This document shows positions 1 through 8,424 of a stretch of 64,000 bases of DNA, piece after piece. This stretch comes from JASGMR01 sp963664675 (GTDB lineage Bacteria; Thermotogota; Thermotogae; Petrotogales; Kosmotogaceae). Position 1 is the stretch's first letter. The number at the start of each line of letters is the position of its first letter. The translations under genes were made by a program, and so were the position numbers. The notes under the pieces were generated by a model. The model saw only the letters and a list, made by a program, of their open reading frames with translations. It made no database searches and was not told the origin of the DNA. The stretch covers positions 682,001 through 746,000 of the forward strand of contig CAXXLB010000009.1 in assembly GCA_963664675.2 (NCBI GenBank), given 5' to 3'.

Positions 1-447
1 TCCCGGCTGACCCGGAGTAGCCATAGTGAAAGCCGGTTCTCCCGCTCCGCCCAGAATTTGATCAACGATGTATTGTCTGTTGATCAAGAAATTCAAAGCG
101 TACCTCACTTCTTTAATCGCAAACGGATTAAAGTAAGTTTGTTCATCTACTTCCACCTGATAAGGAGCCTTGTCAGGAACATTGTTCAGCAAAAGTGACC
201 AGCTTCCTGAAGGTACGTTATATATTTCAAGTTTTTCTAAGTCTTCTTCAGGCAATCCAAAAAGAGTAGGTCCGTTAACTCCATAGGCAAATACATCCGT
301 CATACCCTGAGCAGCATCCTTCAATCCTATTTCTTCCTGCATTCTAACATTTACATAAACTGAATCTACAAACGGTCCTGGTTGATTGGCAAAAGCCATC
401 AAACAGATAACTAACACCAGAGAAAATAATAATCCCTTTTTTAACAT
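1..447 (-). CDS. Partial ABC transporter substrate-binding protein, family 5
   Basis: This is the N-terminal 149 residues of an extracellular solute-binding protein of the peptide/nickel/oligosaccharide type (SBP family 5). The gene runs off the left edge of the window. The start ATG at 447 follows a GGAGG site. A lysine-rich start and hydrophobic stretch ending near FANQ form a signal peptide, so the protein should be secreted or membrane-tethered. Around residues 107-135 the family-typical pattern appears: a segment ending in the helix EVRYALNFLINRQ, where substrate-competent domains pair. A second SBP5 gene on the same strand lies just upstream, so this gene is probably downstream in the same nutrient-uptake locus. 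The substrate cannot be told from the sequence, and the permease and ATPase genes are not in the window. Confidence 0.85.
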   Translation of the reverse strand, partial: MLKKGLLFSLVLVICLMAFANQPGPFVDSVYVNVRMQEEIGLKDAAQGMTDVFAYGVNGPTLFGLPEEDLEKLEIYNVPSGSWSLLLNNVPDKAPYQVEVDEQTYFNPFAIKEVRYALNFLINRQYIVDQILGGAGEPAFTMATPGQPG

Positions 448-657
448 ATTAAACCTCCTTTATAATGTAGAAAAAACCTTTTAATAATGTTGAAAAAAGC
501 CAAATAAATTTTTAATAACTTGTAGTAATCAAATCTATACCAGCGACAACAATTAAGTAAGTGTTTCAGGTAATAATTTTTATTACTATTTGAATCGTTA
601 CAAATTACTAAAGTCACAATGCAATCATAAGATTTATAAAATAATCATTACCATCAT

Positions 658-683
658 AAAAAAGGGAAACCTCACGGCTTCCC
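658..683 (-). terminator. Rho-independent terminator after the 693-2531 gene
   Basis: On the minus strand, GGGAAGCC-GTGA-GGTTTCCC forms a compact stem with one G-T pair and is followed by six T residues. It begins nine bases after the stop codon of the upstream binding-protein gene, so it separates that transcript from the next binding-protein gene at 447. Confidence 0.75.
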
Positions 684-692
684 GGTATTTTA

Positions 693-2531
693 TTATTCTT
701 TCCAGAGATCGTAATAATATATTCCAGATCTTATGGGGTGTGGGAACCATCCGCGAACCCATGTTCCTCTTACATTCATCCCGAGTGGCATGTATAAGGT
801 AACTCCAAGAGTGTTTTCTATCGCGATCTTCTGAACTTCTATATACAATTCTTCTCTTTCATTTGCGTCTGTCGATAATAGTGCAGCGGAAATCAAAGCA
901 TCGGTATTTTCCCTCGCAAAATCCATGAATTGTTGTCCCTGTCTTGCGGAGTAGACTCCATAACTAGCATAGTAAGTCGAAATAAAGTTGTCGGGATCAG
1001 GATAATCGGCATTCCATCCAATTGTGAACACGGGCAGGAAACTCGCTCTGCTTGCTCTCAGGTAAGTTGGCCACTGTACACCCTGCGCAGTAACTTTGAA
1101 TTTTGGATTCAAACTGCTTATATAAAAAGCGAGCATTTCCATCGCTGTTCTTCTTTCGTCGTTTCCGATATTGAAAAGTAATTGCAGTTCAAAACCCTTT
1201 TCCCAAACTTCTCCGTTCCATGCCTTTTTAAAATGTTCGGCGGCCTTTGCCAGATTGAAAGTTGTCAGAGGAAGTGTCGGATCATATCCCAAAAAGCCCT
1301 CGGGTAAATCCGCAGGTATCAGCTTACCAAGCCCATTCAGAACTTCATCTATGAATGTTGCACCGTCGTAGCAATATGAAAATCCTTTTCTGACATCCGG
1401 ATCACTGAAAAAGTCTGCGGGAATACCTTTTCCATCCATTTCACCGCTTCCGAGATATTCCGAACCCTCCGATACACCCCAGTTAAAGTGTAACGATGTA
1501 ACCGCCGCTCTCGGATAGCCGTAACTCAGGGTAACTTTTCCCTGCGCTTCAAGATCTTTCGCCTGGTCGAGGTAAGATGCGCCGAAATATGCAACATCGG
1601 CATCCCCTCTTTCAATTATCGATTTTCTTGTGGAGAACTCCGAAATATTTTCAACGATAACCGTCTTCAACTTCGCAGGCTCTCTCCAGTAATCGTCATT
1701 TCTCTCCAGAATAACTTTTTGCTGTGATCTGTCCCATTCAACGAACTTGAACGGTCCCGTACCAAAATCCCCAACATTCAATGGTGTTTCTTCCGGCTGA
1801 AGATCATGCCATTTCCACCATCCGTCGGCTTCCCAATTCCATGTACCAGCCTCAATACAGGCTTCGGAATCAATAATGACACTCCAGTAAGCGAAATGTG
1901 TGATTATATAGAGGAAAGGAGCATACGCACTGTCCAGTTTAAAAACAACATTATTTCCATCCACCACTATTTTGGGATCAATGACTTCCTCATAAAAAGA
2001 AATCAGCTTCTGTCTTGCATCTTCAGAAGTCACTTCTCTGTTTTCATCAACCGCTTCACTATACGGCATACCTGAATAGGCTTCAAACCAGGCTTCAACC
2101 GATGCGTATTTACCTCCGGTCAATGCCTGTATCAACATGATCATAGGACCAGCAGCCGGATCATATAACAATCCTCTTTCAAATGAGTATTCTACATCTT
2201 TCGGAGTCAACATGTTCCCCGAGTGAAACTTGACACCTTCTCTCATAGGAAATGTATAAACTTTACCATCCGGTGACAAAAATCCGTTTTCAATTGAAGG
2301 TACCACCGTTGAAAGCATTGGCAAAAAACTCGTTATCGATTCGCCATCATACATGATCAAATTATCATAAATACTGTTCAGTATTTCCCCGCTGGCTGTA
2401 TCGTATGCATAGTGAGGATCAAGAGATGATACCTCACCTGCCCCCGTTAAATTCACAAACACATCTTTTTCCAAGGCAAATGTCATTGAAACGAAAAAAA
2501 TCAAACAAAATACCACCAGTACTTTTTTCAA
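693..2531 (-). CDS. ABC transporter substrate-binding protein, family 5
   Basis: A complete extracellular solute-binding protein of SBP family 5 (DppA/OppA-like), 612 residues from the proposed start. I start it at a TTG at 2531 because a GGGAGG site lies 6-7 bases upstream and the next residues form a clean signal peptide (KKVLVVFCLIFFVSMTFA). An upstream ATG in the same frame, at 2711, would add 60 hydrophobic residues with no ribosome site. Family features include the start of the mature protein with SSLDPHYAYD, a central FGTGPFKFVEW segment and the C-terminal YPDPDNFIS region seen in peptide binders. It is followed by a terminator and lies next to a second SBP5 gene. It is divergent from a two-component system that could regulate it, which is an inference from position only. 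The ligand is unknown. Confidence 0.9.
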   Translation of the reverse strand: MKKVLVVFCLIFFVSMTFALEKDVFVNLTGAGEVSSLDPHYAYDTASGEILNSIYDNLIMYDGESITSFLPMLSTVVPSIENGFLSPDGKVYTFPMREGVKFHSGNMLTPKDVEYSFERGLLYDPAAGPMIMLIQALTGGKYASVEAWFEAYSGMPYSEAVDENREVTSEDARQKLISFYEEVIDPKIVVDGNNVVFKLDSAYAPFLYIITHFAYWSVIIDSEACIEAGTWNWEADGWWKWHDLQPEETPLNVGDFGTGPFKFVEWDRSQQKVILERNDDYWREPAKLKTVIVENISEFSTRKSIIERGDADVAYFGASYLDQAKDLEAQGKVTLSYGYPRAAVTSLHFNWGVSEGSEYLGSGEMDGKGIPADFFSDPDVRKGFSYCYDGATFIDEVLNGLGKLIPADLPEGFLGYDPTLPLTTFNLAKAAEHFKKAWNGEVWEKGFELQLLFNIGNDERRTAMEMLAFYISSLNPKFKVTAQGVQWPTYLRASRASFLPVFTIGWNADYPDPDNFISTYYASYGVYSARQGQQFMDFARENTDALISAALLSTDANEREELYIEVQKIAIENTLGVTLYMPLGMNVRGTWVRGWFPHPIRSGIYYYDLWKE

Positions 2532-2709
2532 AAGAATCCCTCCCTTTTTTATTGAGATAAAATATTCGAAATTAAGAAACAAATTAAGAATATAGAAATA
2601 TACGATTATTTTTAAGTGTATTGGGTAATAATTAATATTCGATAAAAAAAGAGGAAAGTTACGCCGGTCAATTTTAAGAGTATTAATCATATGATAAAAT
2701 TGCTTTACC

Positions 2710-3960
2710 ATGATGAGGAATAAAGTAATAAATGATGAAAAGAATAACTTAAAAATGGAATTTTTTATAAATTTATTCCAGACTGTTTTCTTTTTCTTTT
2801 CTATAATCTCAATTGCAGTTTATTCCGAAAACCTTGATAACATGGCAATAACCTTCATAATAGTTTTAAGTATTACTTTTATTCTCAAGCACACTGTTGT
2901 GTACAAATATTACGTTAAAGGATACAAATTAAACTGGGTATTTCTGATTCTTCTTTTTGAGTCATATATGGTTTACTATCTTTCCCTTTTTGATGTGACT
3001 AATTTCAACTACTACATATACGATGTCCTGATAAGCGAAGCCGTATTTTTCACCTCAATATTTTTCAGTATTTTTGTTTCCTCGAGCATTTACATCTGGA
3101 CTATTTTAAGTGCAAAAGTCAATGGCCTTCCCCCATCCCACATAACAAGAAATGGTTTGAGTTTTTTATTCGTTTTTACCTTTATGCTCCTGATTAAAGT
3201 CGTTCTTGAAAAGAGCAAAACATTGAAAGAAACAAAGGAGGTTATGGATAAACAGAATAAAATGCTCGAAAAGGCAAATTATGATATTCAAAAGAGTACT
3301 CTGGTTTTAAAAGACATGATTATTCTCAAGGAAAGAAACAGAATAGCGAAGGAAATACACGACGGGGTGGGACACTCCTTAACGATAGCTATAATTCAAC
3401 TGGAGGCTCTGAAAAGAATACTCAGAAAGGACACAGAACTCAGCTATGAAAAAATTTTGATAATAGAAGATATAATCAGAGAGGGAATGAGAAAATTAAG
3501 AAAATCCGTAAGGATGTTAAAAATAAACGAAATGGTTGAAGATAATTTGCAAATAGCTCTGACAAAGAATATAATTGAGATGCAAAAAATTATGGATATC
3601 AAGATCGACTATAATTTTTCAAATTTGAAACCATTTTCCAAAGATTTAAACAGGTTTTTTTACAATGTCTTTCAGGAAGGGGTTACAAACGGTTTAAAAC
3701 ACGGAAAGGCGAATGAGTTTTCTCTGAATCTCGGGGTAACAGATAATTATATTTCCTTCAGCCTGAGAGATAATGGAGTTGGAAAGGAAGATTTCATCGA
3801 GGGGTTCGGGTTGAATTCTATGAAAGAAAAGGTCAGTTTGTTCAGGGGAAAAATAAATTTTGTTTCGGGAAAAAATGAAGGTTTTACTATTTCTATCCTT
3901 ATTCCTGTTTATGAAAAAGAAGGTGTTTTTTATGAAGAAAATAAGACTGATGCTTGTTGA
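2710..3960 (+). CDS. Membrane sensor histidine kinase, NarL/LiaS type (HisKA_3)
   Basis: This is a sensor kinase of the two-component class that pairs with LuxR-type response regulators. Residues 18-165 contain about five hydrophobic membrane segments with short loops, so sensing is probably in or at the membrane. A coiled linker (165-205) leads to the dimerisation/phosphoacceptor box ERNRIAKEIHDGVGHSL with His217. The ATP-binding domain follows: an N box with EGVTNGLKHG near 323-332, a G1 box DNGVG at 354-358 and a final GFTISILIP strand. The start is uncertain: the tandem ATG at 2710 lacks a clear ribosome site, and ATG 2755 (residue 16) is an alternative. The end overlaps the response-regulator gene by 29 bases, so the two are translated as a pair. 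The signal is unknown. Confidence 0.9.
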   Translation: MMRNKVINDEKNNLKMEFFINLFQTVFFFFSIISIAVYSENLDNMAITFIIVLSITFILKHTVVYKYYVKGYKLNWVFLILLFESYMVYYLSLFDVTNFNYYIYDVLISEAVFFTSIFFSIFVSSSIYIWTILSAKVNGLPPSHITRNGLSFLFVFTFMLLIKVVLEKSKTLKETKEVMDKQNKMLEKANYDIQKSTLVLKDMIILKERNRIAKEIHDGVGHSLTIAIIQLEALKRILRKDTELSYEKILIIEDIIREGMRKLRKSVRMLKINEMVEDNLQIALTKNIIEMQKIMDIKIDYNFSNLKPFSKDLNRFFYNVFQEGVTNGLKHGKANEFSLNLGVTDNYISFSLRDNGVGKEDFIEGFGLNSMKEKVSLFRGKINFVSGKNEGFTISILIPVYEKEGVFYEENKTDAC

Positions 3961-4627
3961 CGACCATACATTAATGAGAGACGGATTGAAAACCATTTTC
4001 GAAATCGAAGATGATTTTGAAATAGTCGGATTCGCTTCCAACGGCAAAGAAGCTTATGAAGAAGCTCTAAAAATTAAACCAGACATAATTTTAATGGATA
4101 TCAGAATGGAAGAAATGAACGGGGTAACCAGCACTAAAATGATAAAGGAAAAGCTTCCCAAAACCATAATCATAATTCTCACGACCTTCGATGACGATGA
4201 ATACATAATTGATGCATTGTCTTACGGAGCCTCGGGTTATCTTTTAAAGGATTTGCCGGCCGATCAGCTCATAAAATATGTCAGGGATTCATTTAATGGA
4301 AGAATACTCATGCCGGATATTGTGGCAAAAAAAATCGCCAACAATCTGAAAAGACACAAAGAAGACAGGGACGAAGCCTATGTCAGCTATTTGTCCAATC
4401 AGGAAACCACAACGCTTTTTGAAGAACTGTCAAAGAGAGAGGTGGAAATAGCTAAACTTTTAATCAAAGGGCTTTCAAATAAACAGATCGCGGATAATTT
4501 ATATCTTTCCGAAGGAACGGTAAAAAATTATATAAGTAACATCTACGGAAAGATCGGCAGTAGTTCCAGGGTCGAGGCGGTAATATTTCTATCCAACTAT
4601 TTCAATAAAACCGGAAAATTCTTTTGA
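3932..4627 (+). CDS. Response regulator, NarL/LuxR family
   Basis: A 231-residue two-domain response regulator, the evident partner of the overlapping histidine kinase. The receiver domain shows the acidic pair DD at 10-11, the phosphoacceptor Asp56 in ILMDIRM, the conserved Thr in ILTTFDDD and the Lys in YLLKD. The C-terminal LuxR-type helix-turn-helix (about 160-225) reads LSKREVEIAKLL, GLSNKQIADNLYLSEGTVK and NIYGKIG. I chose ATG 3932 because it is preceded by AGGTG and gives the normal MKKIRLMLVDDH start. An upstream in-frame ATG at 3860 would add 24 non-homologous residues. By homology with LiaR/DegU/NarL it binds DNA as a phosphorylated dimer. Its targets are not shown, but the divergent binding-protein gene is a candidate. 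Confidence 0.93.
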   Translation: MKKIRLMLVDDHTLMRDGLKTIFEIEDDFEIVGFASNGKEAYEEALKIKPDIILMDIRMEEMNGVTSTKMIKEKLPKTIIIILTTFDDDEYIIDALSYGASGYLLKDLPADQLIKYVRDSFNGRILMPDIVAKKIANNLKRHKEDRDEAYVSYLSNQETTTLFEELSKREVEIAKLLIKGLSNKQIADNLYLSEGTVKNYISNIYGKIGSSSRVEAVIFLSNYFNKTGKFF

Positions 4628-4644
4628 GTTACCGGGAAATCTGT

Positions 4645-5454
4645 ATGATAAAAGTTGATAAAAAAAATTATGAACAATACAATTCCCTCTTTAGAAAATT
4701 AAAATGTCATCTGGCCGTCAAAGCTACATTGGATGGGTTGACTTCGTGTGATTTATTCACAGACAGTCTTTCAAATACAGAAATTGCGATCATAAAAAGT
4801 AATAATCGATATTTCATAGAAATAAATGGGAACAAAAGCGCCTTTGAAAAACTCGTAAATTTCCTCAAAAATATTAAAGATGAAAATAACAAATATTTTC
4901 AAATCTATTTCAGTAATGAAACCACCGGAAAAAAGTTTCTGAAAAACATGAAAAACTGGAATCATAAGACATTCGATATAGTGAAATACAGAGTGAACAC
5001 CTGCAAATATAAGGAGAAAACCGACTTCAGGGAGAAAATCGACTTCCCGGATTTATTGAAAATCCTGACCGCAAAGGAAGTGATTCATGACGAAGATAAT
5101 TATGAAAACATCGATAAACTGAAGGAAGAAATGTGTTCGGAAAGGAAAAATGTCGAAGACTTCCTGAATAAGAGTTTTGGACTCTGTCTTCTTTTTGACA
5201 ATCAGATTATCGGGTGGTGTCTCTCCGAATATAACACTCAAAACAGTTGCGAAGTGGGAATCGCAATCGATGAAAAATATCGGAACAAACTTCTCGGGAC
5301 ATATTTAGCGGAACAGTTCGTTTTATATTCCAAAAAAATGGGAATGAAAGAAATTCACTGGAACTCTTTAAAGATAAATATTCCATCTACAAAAACTGCC
5401 ATTAAAGCCGGATTCGAAAAGGAACTGGAATATAAGGAAATTCTTGTATACTGA
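4645..5454 (+). CDS. GNAT-family N-acetyltransferase
   Basis: A 269-residue protein whose C-terminal third (about 185-269) is a GNAT acetyl-CoA-dependent acetyltransferase fold. It has IIGWCLSEY, the beta-strand EVGIAIDEKYRNK and an acetyl-CoA loop variant RNKLLGTYLAEQF, then the NIPSTKTAIKAGF motif. The N-terminal 180 residues are not recognised as a separate catalytic domain, but this layout is common in the GNAT group with an extended N-terminus. A TTG at 4624 overlapping the previous stop codon is an alternative start that adds seven residues, and neither start has a strong ribosome site. It probably shares the two-component transcript. The acceptor substrate cannot be predicted. Confidence 0.8.
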   Translation: MIKVDKKNYEQYNSLFRKLKCHLAVKATLDGLTSCDLFTDSLSNTEIAIIKSNNRYFIEINGNKSAFEKLVNFLKNIKDENNKYFQIYFSNETTGKKFLKNMKNWNHKTFDIVKYRVNTCKYKEKTDFREKIDFPDLLKILTAKEVIHDEDNYENIDKLKEEMCSERKNVEDFLNKSFGLCLLFDNQIIGWCLSEYNTQNSCEVGIAIDEKYRNKLLGTYLAEQFVLYSKKMGMKEIHWNSLKINIPSTKTAIKAGFEKELEYKEILVY

Positions 5455-5462
5455 TAAAAAAA

Positions 5463-5495
5463 CACACATAAAACGGTATAACCGACCTATGTGTG
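5463..5495 (-). terminator. Hairpin with T tract on the minus strand
   Basis: An 8-bp stem CACACATA/TATGTGTG encloses a smaller CGGT-ATA-ACCG stem. Read on the minus strand it is followed directly by seven T residues, like a rho-independent terminator. It sits 8 bases past the stop of the plus-strand GNAT gene, so it could stop minus-strand readthrough from the long operon on the right. On the plus strand there is no T tract after the stem. Confidence 0.5.
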
Positions 5496-5813
5496 AAAGA
5501 GTAACCTGTTTAAAAAGTTGTTTTTTTGTTCCTTGTAAAGACCTTCGTTTACTAAATACATTATATATTTTATTATACACTTTAAATAGTGAAAGGCGTA
5601 ATATGAAAAAGGAAATAAAGTAATAAAATATATTAGTTTTATTAAAAATAATCATGATACTTTTCATATTACTTAGTTCACATTCATTATTTTTTATCTG
5701 TTATTCAATTTTTATGATTTAAAAATGGGAAAAATGAAATTATAAACGAAGAAAAATCTGAAATTTGCGATCAACCGATTGTAATGATGTTCCGGTGAAA
5801 AAAGGGATAAATT
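5496..5813. other. AT-rich intergenic stretch, no gene seen
   Basis: About 320 bases lie between two hairpins at the convergent ends of the GNAT gene and the long minus-strand operon. The stretch is strongly AT-rich with short A and T runs. I see no reading frame with a ribosome site, no RNA gene and no repeat shared with other parts of the window. Confidence 0.5.
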
Positions 5814-5842
5814 AAAAGATGGCCTTTCAGACCATCTTTTTT
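5814..5842. terminator. Bidirectional rho-independent terminator
   Basis: AAAAGATGG and its complement in ACCATCTTTTTT pair around an eight-base loop, and A and T tracts flank the stem on both sides. It starts two bases after the stop codon of the minus-strand hydrolase gene, so it is the natural end of the long operon that runs from 17590 to 5844. Confidence 0.8.
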
Positions 5843-5843
5843 C

Positions 5844-6650
5844 TTAATTGTTCAAAGTCACAAAACCGAGGATTGCTGTCGTAAACTCCCCGGGCCTTTC
5901 AAGAAAGGAAGCATGACCACCGTCGGGTATCTCGAGTAAAATGGAATTTTTGATCTCCTCCGACATTTTCTTCATCTGTTCCTTCGGGGTTATGATATCT
6001 TTTCCCCCACACAAAAGCAGAGTGGGGACATCTATTTTTGAAAGAACATCCCTTCGATCGAAGTTTTTGGCGCTTCTTGAAAGCCTCAGAAAACTGTCGA
6101 ACCATTCTCCGGTCAGAACTTTTTCGAAAATTTCCTTTCTTCTTTCGAGCCATTCTATATTTTTTTCATAAAATGAAGCGGAATATATAGTTGGAATCAC
6201 AACTTTAAAAAAATCTTTCCCGTTGTTCAGTTTTGCGGCCACATCCCAGGAGTCCCCAAGCGCTCTCAAATGATTATTTACAAATGATGTCGCCGTAACG
6301 AGCATAAGGGTCTTCACCCTGTGCTGATGATTAATCATCAATTCGAGGGAGACCTGCCCTCCATAAGAAACACCGACGAGGTTTATCTTATCGATCCCAA
6401 GATGATCAATGAGCCGTATCAAATCCGGAATATGAAAATCGCAACCGTAATCCTCTTCATCTATTTTTGAAGATTTCCCCTGGTCCCTGAAATCGAATAA
6501 AAGCAGTCTGTTATTCTTTGAAAGGGGTTCAATAAAACTCTTCCAGCTTACGGTACTCATCATTATACCGTTGGTGAGAACTATCCACGGTCCCTTATCG
6601 CCATATATTTCGTAGTACAGTTCCCCACCGTCATTTAATTTAACGAACAT
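5844..6650 (-). CDS. Alpha/beta-fold hydrolase
   Basis: A 268-residue alpha/beta hydrolase, probably a cytoplasmic esterase, lactonase or related enzyme. The catalytic triad is visible: the nucleophile Ser in GVSYGGQ, the acid Asp in LLCGGKDIITP and the His in DGGHASFLERP. The start ATG follows AGGGAG by seven bases. It is the last gene of the long operon and sits 12 bases after a gene in which a LivM permease is fused to a second alpha/beta hydrolase. Two different hydrolases at the end of one transporter operon suggest that the imported compound, or its CoA adduct, is hydrolysed. No signal peptide is present. The substrate is not predictable from sequence alone. Confidence 0.88.
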   Translation of the reverse strand: MFVKLNDGGELYYEIYGDKGPWIVLTNGIMMSTVSWKSFIEPLSKNNRLLLFDFRDQGKSSKIDEEDYGCDFHIPDLIRLIDHLGIDKINLVGVSYGGQVSLELMINHQHRVKTLMLVTATSFVNNHLRALGDSWDVAAKLNNGKDFFKVVIPTIYSASFYEKNIEWLERRKEIFEKVLTGEWFDSFLRLSRSAKNFDRRDVLSKIDVPTLLLCGGKDIITPKEQMKKMSEEIKNSILLEIPDGGHASFLERPGEFTTAILGFVTLNN

Positions 6651-6662
6651 AAAATTCTCCCT

Positions 6663-8423
6663 CTATTTCAAAAATTTTTTAAGGATATCGACAAACAGTT
6701 CCGGATTTTCAAGATTTATGCAATGACCGACATTCTCAACCTTTTTTATCTCCGCACGGGGTAATGCATCTACGGTTTTCTTAAGAATCTTTTCATTTAT
6801 CAAAGAATCATTCTCCCCGACCAATACCAGAACCGGGATATCGAGTGCTTTCAATTCCTCCAGATAATTGTATTTTTCCAGTATTCTCGCATTTTGAACA
6901 AAAGCTCTTTCATCCATTAAAAGGGCATCATCAGTGATCTCATCGAGTAATTTATAAGGATCTCCGGAATAGAGCATTTTGGATAAGGCAACTCTGAGCA
7001 GTCCCCTGTTATCTTTATAGGAATTTATCAGCAGATAATTCTCTTCGGGTGTTTTAAGACCGTCTCCCGGTGCCGGATCTATCAATAATAATCTGTTTAC
7101 AAGATCTCTGTTATCCATTGCGAACCTGTAAGCTACGGCTCCTCCCAGCGAATGGGCCACCAGATCGATCTTTTTGAAGCCAAGCTTTTCAATGATATCT
7201 TTCAATTCTCTGCTGTAATTCTCTATGGAAATCTCTCTCTGAGGTTTTGAAGAAGCTCCGAACCCCGGCAGGTCAACCGCAACACCTTTATAATCCGTCA
7301 TCTTCAAAAGCTCTATAACCGGTCTATACCACGTGGATGAAGCAAAATTTCCATGCAAAAACACGACCGGATATTTACCATCATTTTCCGTTTCAATATA
7401 ATGAACCCTTCCGTCATCTATTTTAAGATATTTTTCACTCTTATTTTCATATTTTCTCTTCCTGATGAATTTTTTAAATCTCGTATAAGGTATACTCAAA
7501 TATTTCCAGTTGAATATGTACAGACCGAAACCAAGACCCCTTGGGAAGAACATGACAACTATTATGAGCATAACTCCGAAAATTATTGACATCGGAATAT
7601 TCACCCTGCTGAAGAAAAAGGGAACACCTATCATCAGTGTGGCTCCGATGAAGTTACCCGATATTGATACCAGACCACCGACAACTATCATTGCGAGCAA
7701 GTTGATCGAAACACCGAGTCCAAAATCGGTAGGTGCGATATATCTTACGGTATGTGCGTATAATGCACCGGCAATTCCTGCATAAATTGCACTTATTATG
7801 AAGGCTATGAGTTTATATTTTGCAACATCAACTCCTGCAGACCTGGCGGCAAACTCACTTTCCCTTATCGCTTTCAATGCCCTTCCCGTTTTAGCCTGCA
7901 GAATATTGTATCCGATAACGAAAAGCAGGACGGTGAAAAACACTATTATATAATATTTTCCAATATCGGATCTTATCTCAATGCCGAAAAGATCCGGATT
8001 GGGGACATTTCTGAATCCCACTTTTCCACCGATGTAATCCCATGCGCCCAACATCTGTTCTACCGCTGTTCCAAAGGCCATCGTTGCGATCGCAAGATAG
8101 AATCCCTTTAATCTCAATGCAGGAAAACCGAGTATCAATCCAAAAATTGCCGAAACAACCGCCGCCAGAATGATTGTGAGTAAAAACGGGAGATTGAAAT
8201 TCTTAGTTAAGACGGCCGATGTGTACGCTCCCAGGGCCAGAAAAGCCGCATGGCCGATAGAAATCTGTCCGGCATATCCGATCAGGATGTTCAGTCCAAA
8301 GGCTGCAATGCTGAATATCAACACCTGACTGAATATACTTATCAGGAAGGTCTGATTGAAGAAAAGCAAGGGTAAAGCAATCAGTGCTATAGAAAGTAGC
8401 AAAAAATTCTTTTTTAAGTTCAT
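6663..8423 (-). CDS. LivM-type ABC permease fused to an alpha/beta-hydrolase
   Basis: A 586-residue fusion. Residues 1-305 are a branched-chain amino-acid-type permease (LivM): many membrane helices, GYAGQISIGHAAFLALGAY near 49-67, the cytoplasmic EAA-like loop around TGRALKAIRESEFAARSAG (179-197) and a final FFPRGLG at 292-298. A basic linker, TRFKKFIRKRKYENKS (314-329), then leads to a complete alpha/beta hydrolase (about 331-586) with oxyanion HGN at 357-359, nucleophile Ser425 in AHSLGG, Asp539 in GENDS and His567 in NVGHC. Ordinary LivM proteins end near the permease. The positive linker and topology put the hydrolase in the cytoplasm. There is no internal stop, and the start follows GGAGGGTG directly after the livH stop. 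A transported ester or lactone could be cleaved on entry, which is an inference. Confidence 0.93.
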   Translation of the reverse strand: MNLKKNFLLLSIALIALPLLFFNQTFLISIFSQVLIFSIAAFGLNILIGYAGQISIGHAAFLALGAYTSAVLTKNFNLPFLLTIILAAVVSAIFGLILGFPALRLKGFYLAIATMAFGTAVEQMLGAWDYIGGKVGFRNVPNPDLFGIEIRSDIGKYYIIVFFTVLLFVIGYNILQAKTGRALKAIRESEFAARSAGVDVAKYKLIAFIISAIYAGIAGALYAHTVRYIAPTDFGLGVSINLLAMIVVGGLVSISGNFIGATLMIGVPFFFSRVNIPMSIIFGVMLIIVVMFFPRGLGFGLYIFNWKYLSIPYTRFKKFIRKRKYENKSEKYLKIDDGRVHYIETENDGKYPVVFLHGNFASSTWYRPVIELLKMTDYKGVAVDLPGFGASSKPQREISIENYSRELKDIIEKLGFKKIDLVAHSLGGAVAYRFAMDNRDLVNRLLLIDPAPGDGLKTPEENYLLINSYKDNRGLLRVALSKMLYSGDPYKLLDEITDDALLMDERAFVQNARILEKYNYLEELKALDIPVLVLVGENDSLINEKILKKTVDALPRAEIKKVENVGHCINLENPELFVDILKKFLK

Positions 8424-8424
8424 A

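Noticed and set aside
2531..2711. 60-residue N-terminal extension of the binding protein from ATG 2711
   Set aside because: No ribosome site precedes it, the residues are not family-like, and a GGGAGG site plus signal peptide mark the TTG start at 2531.
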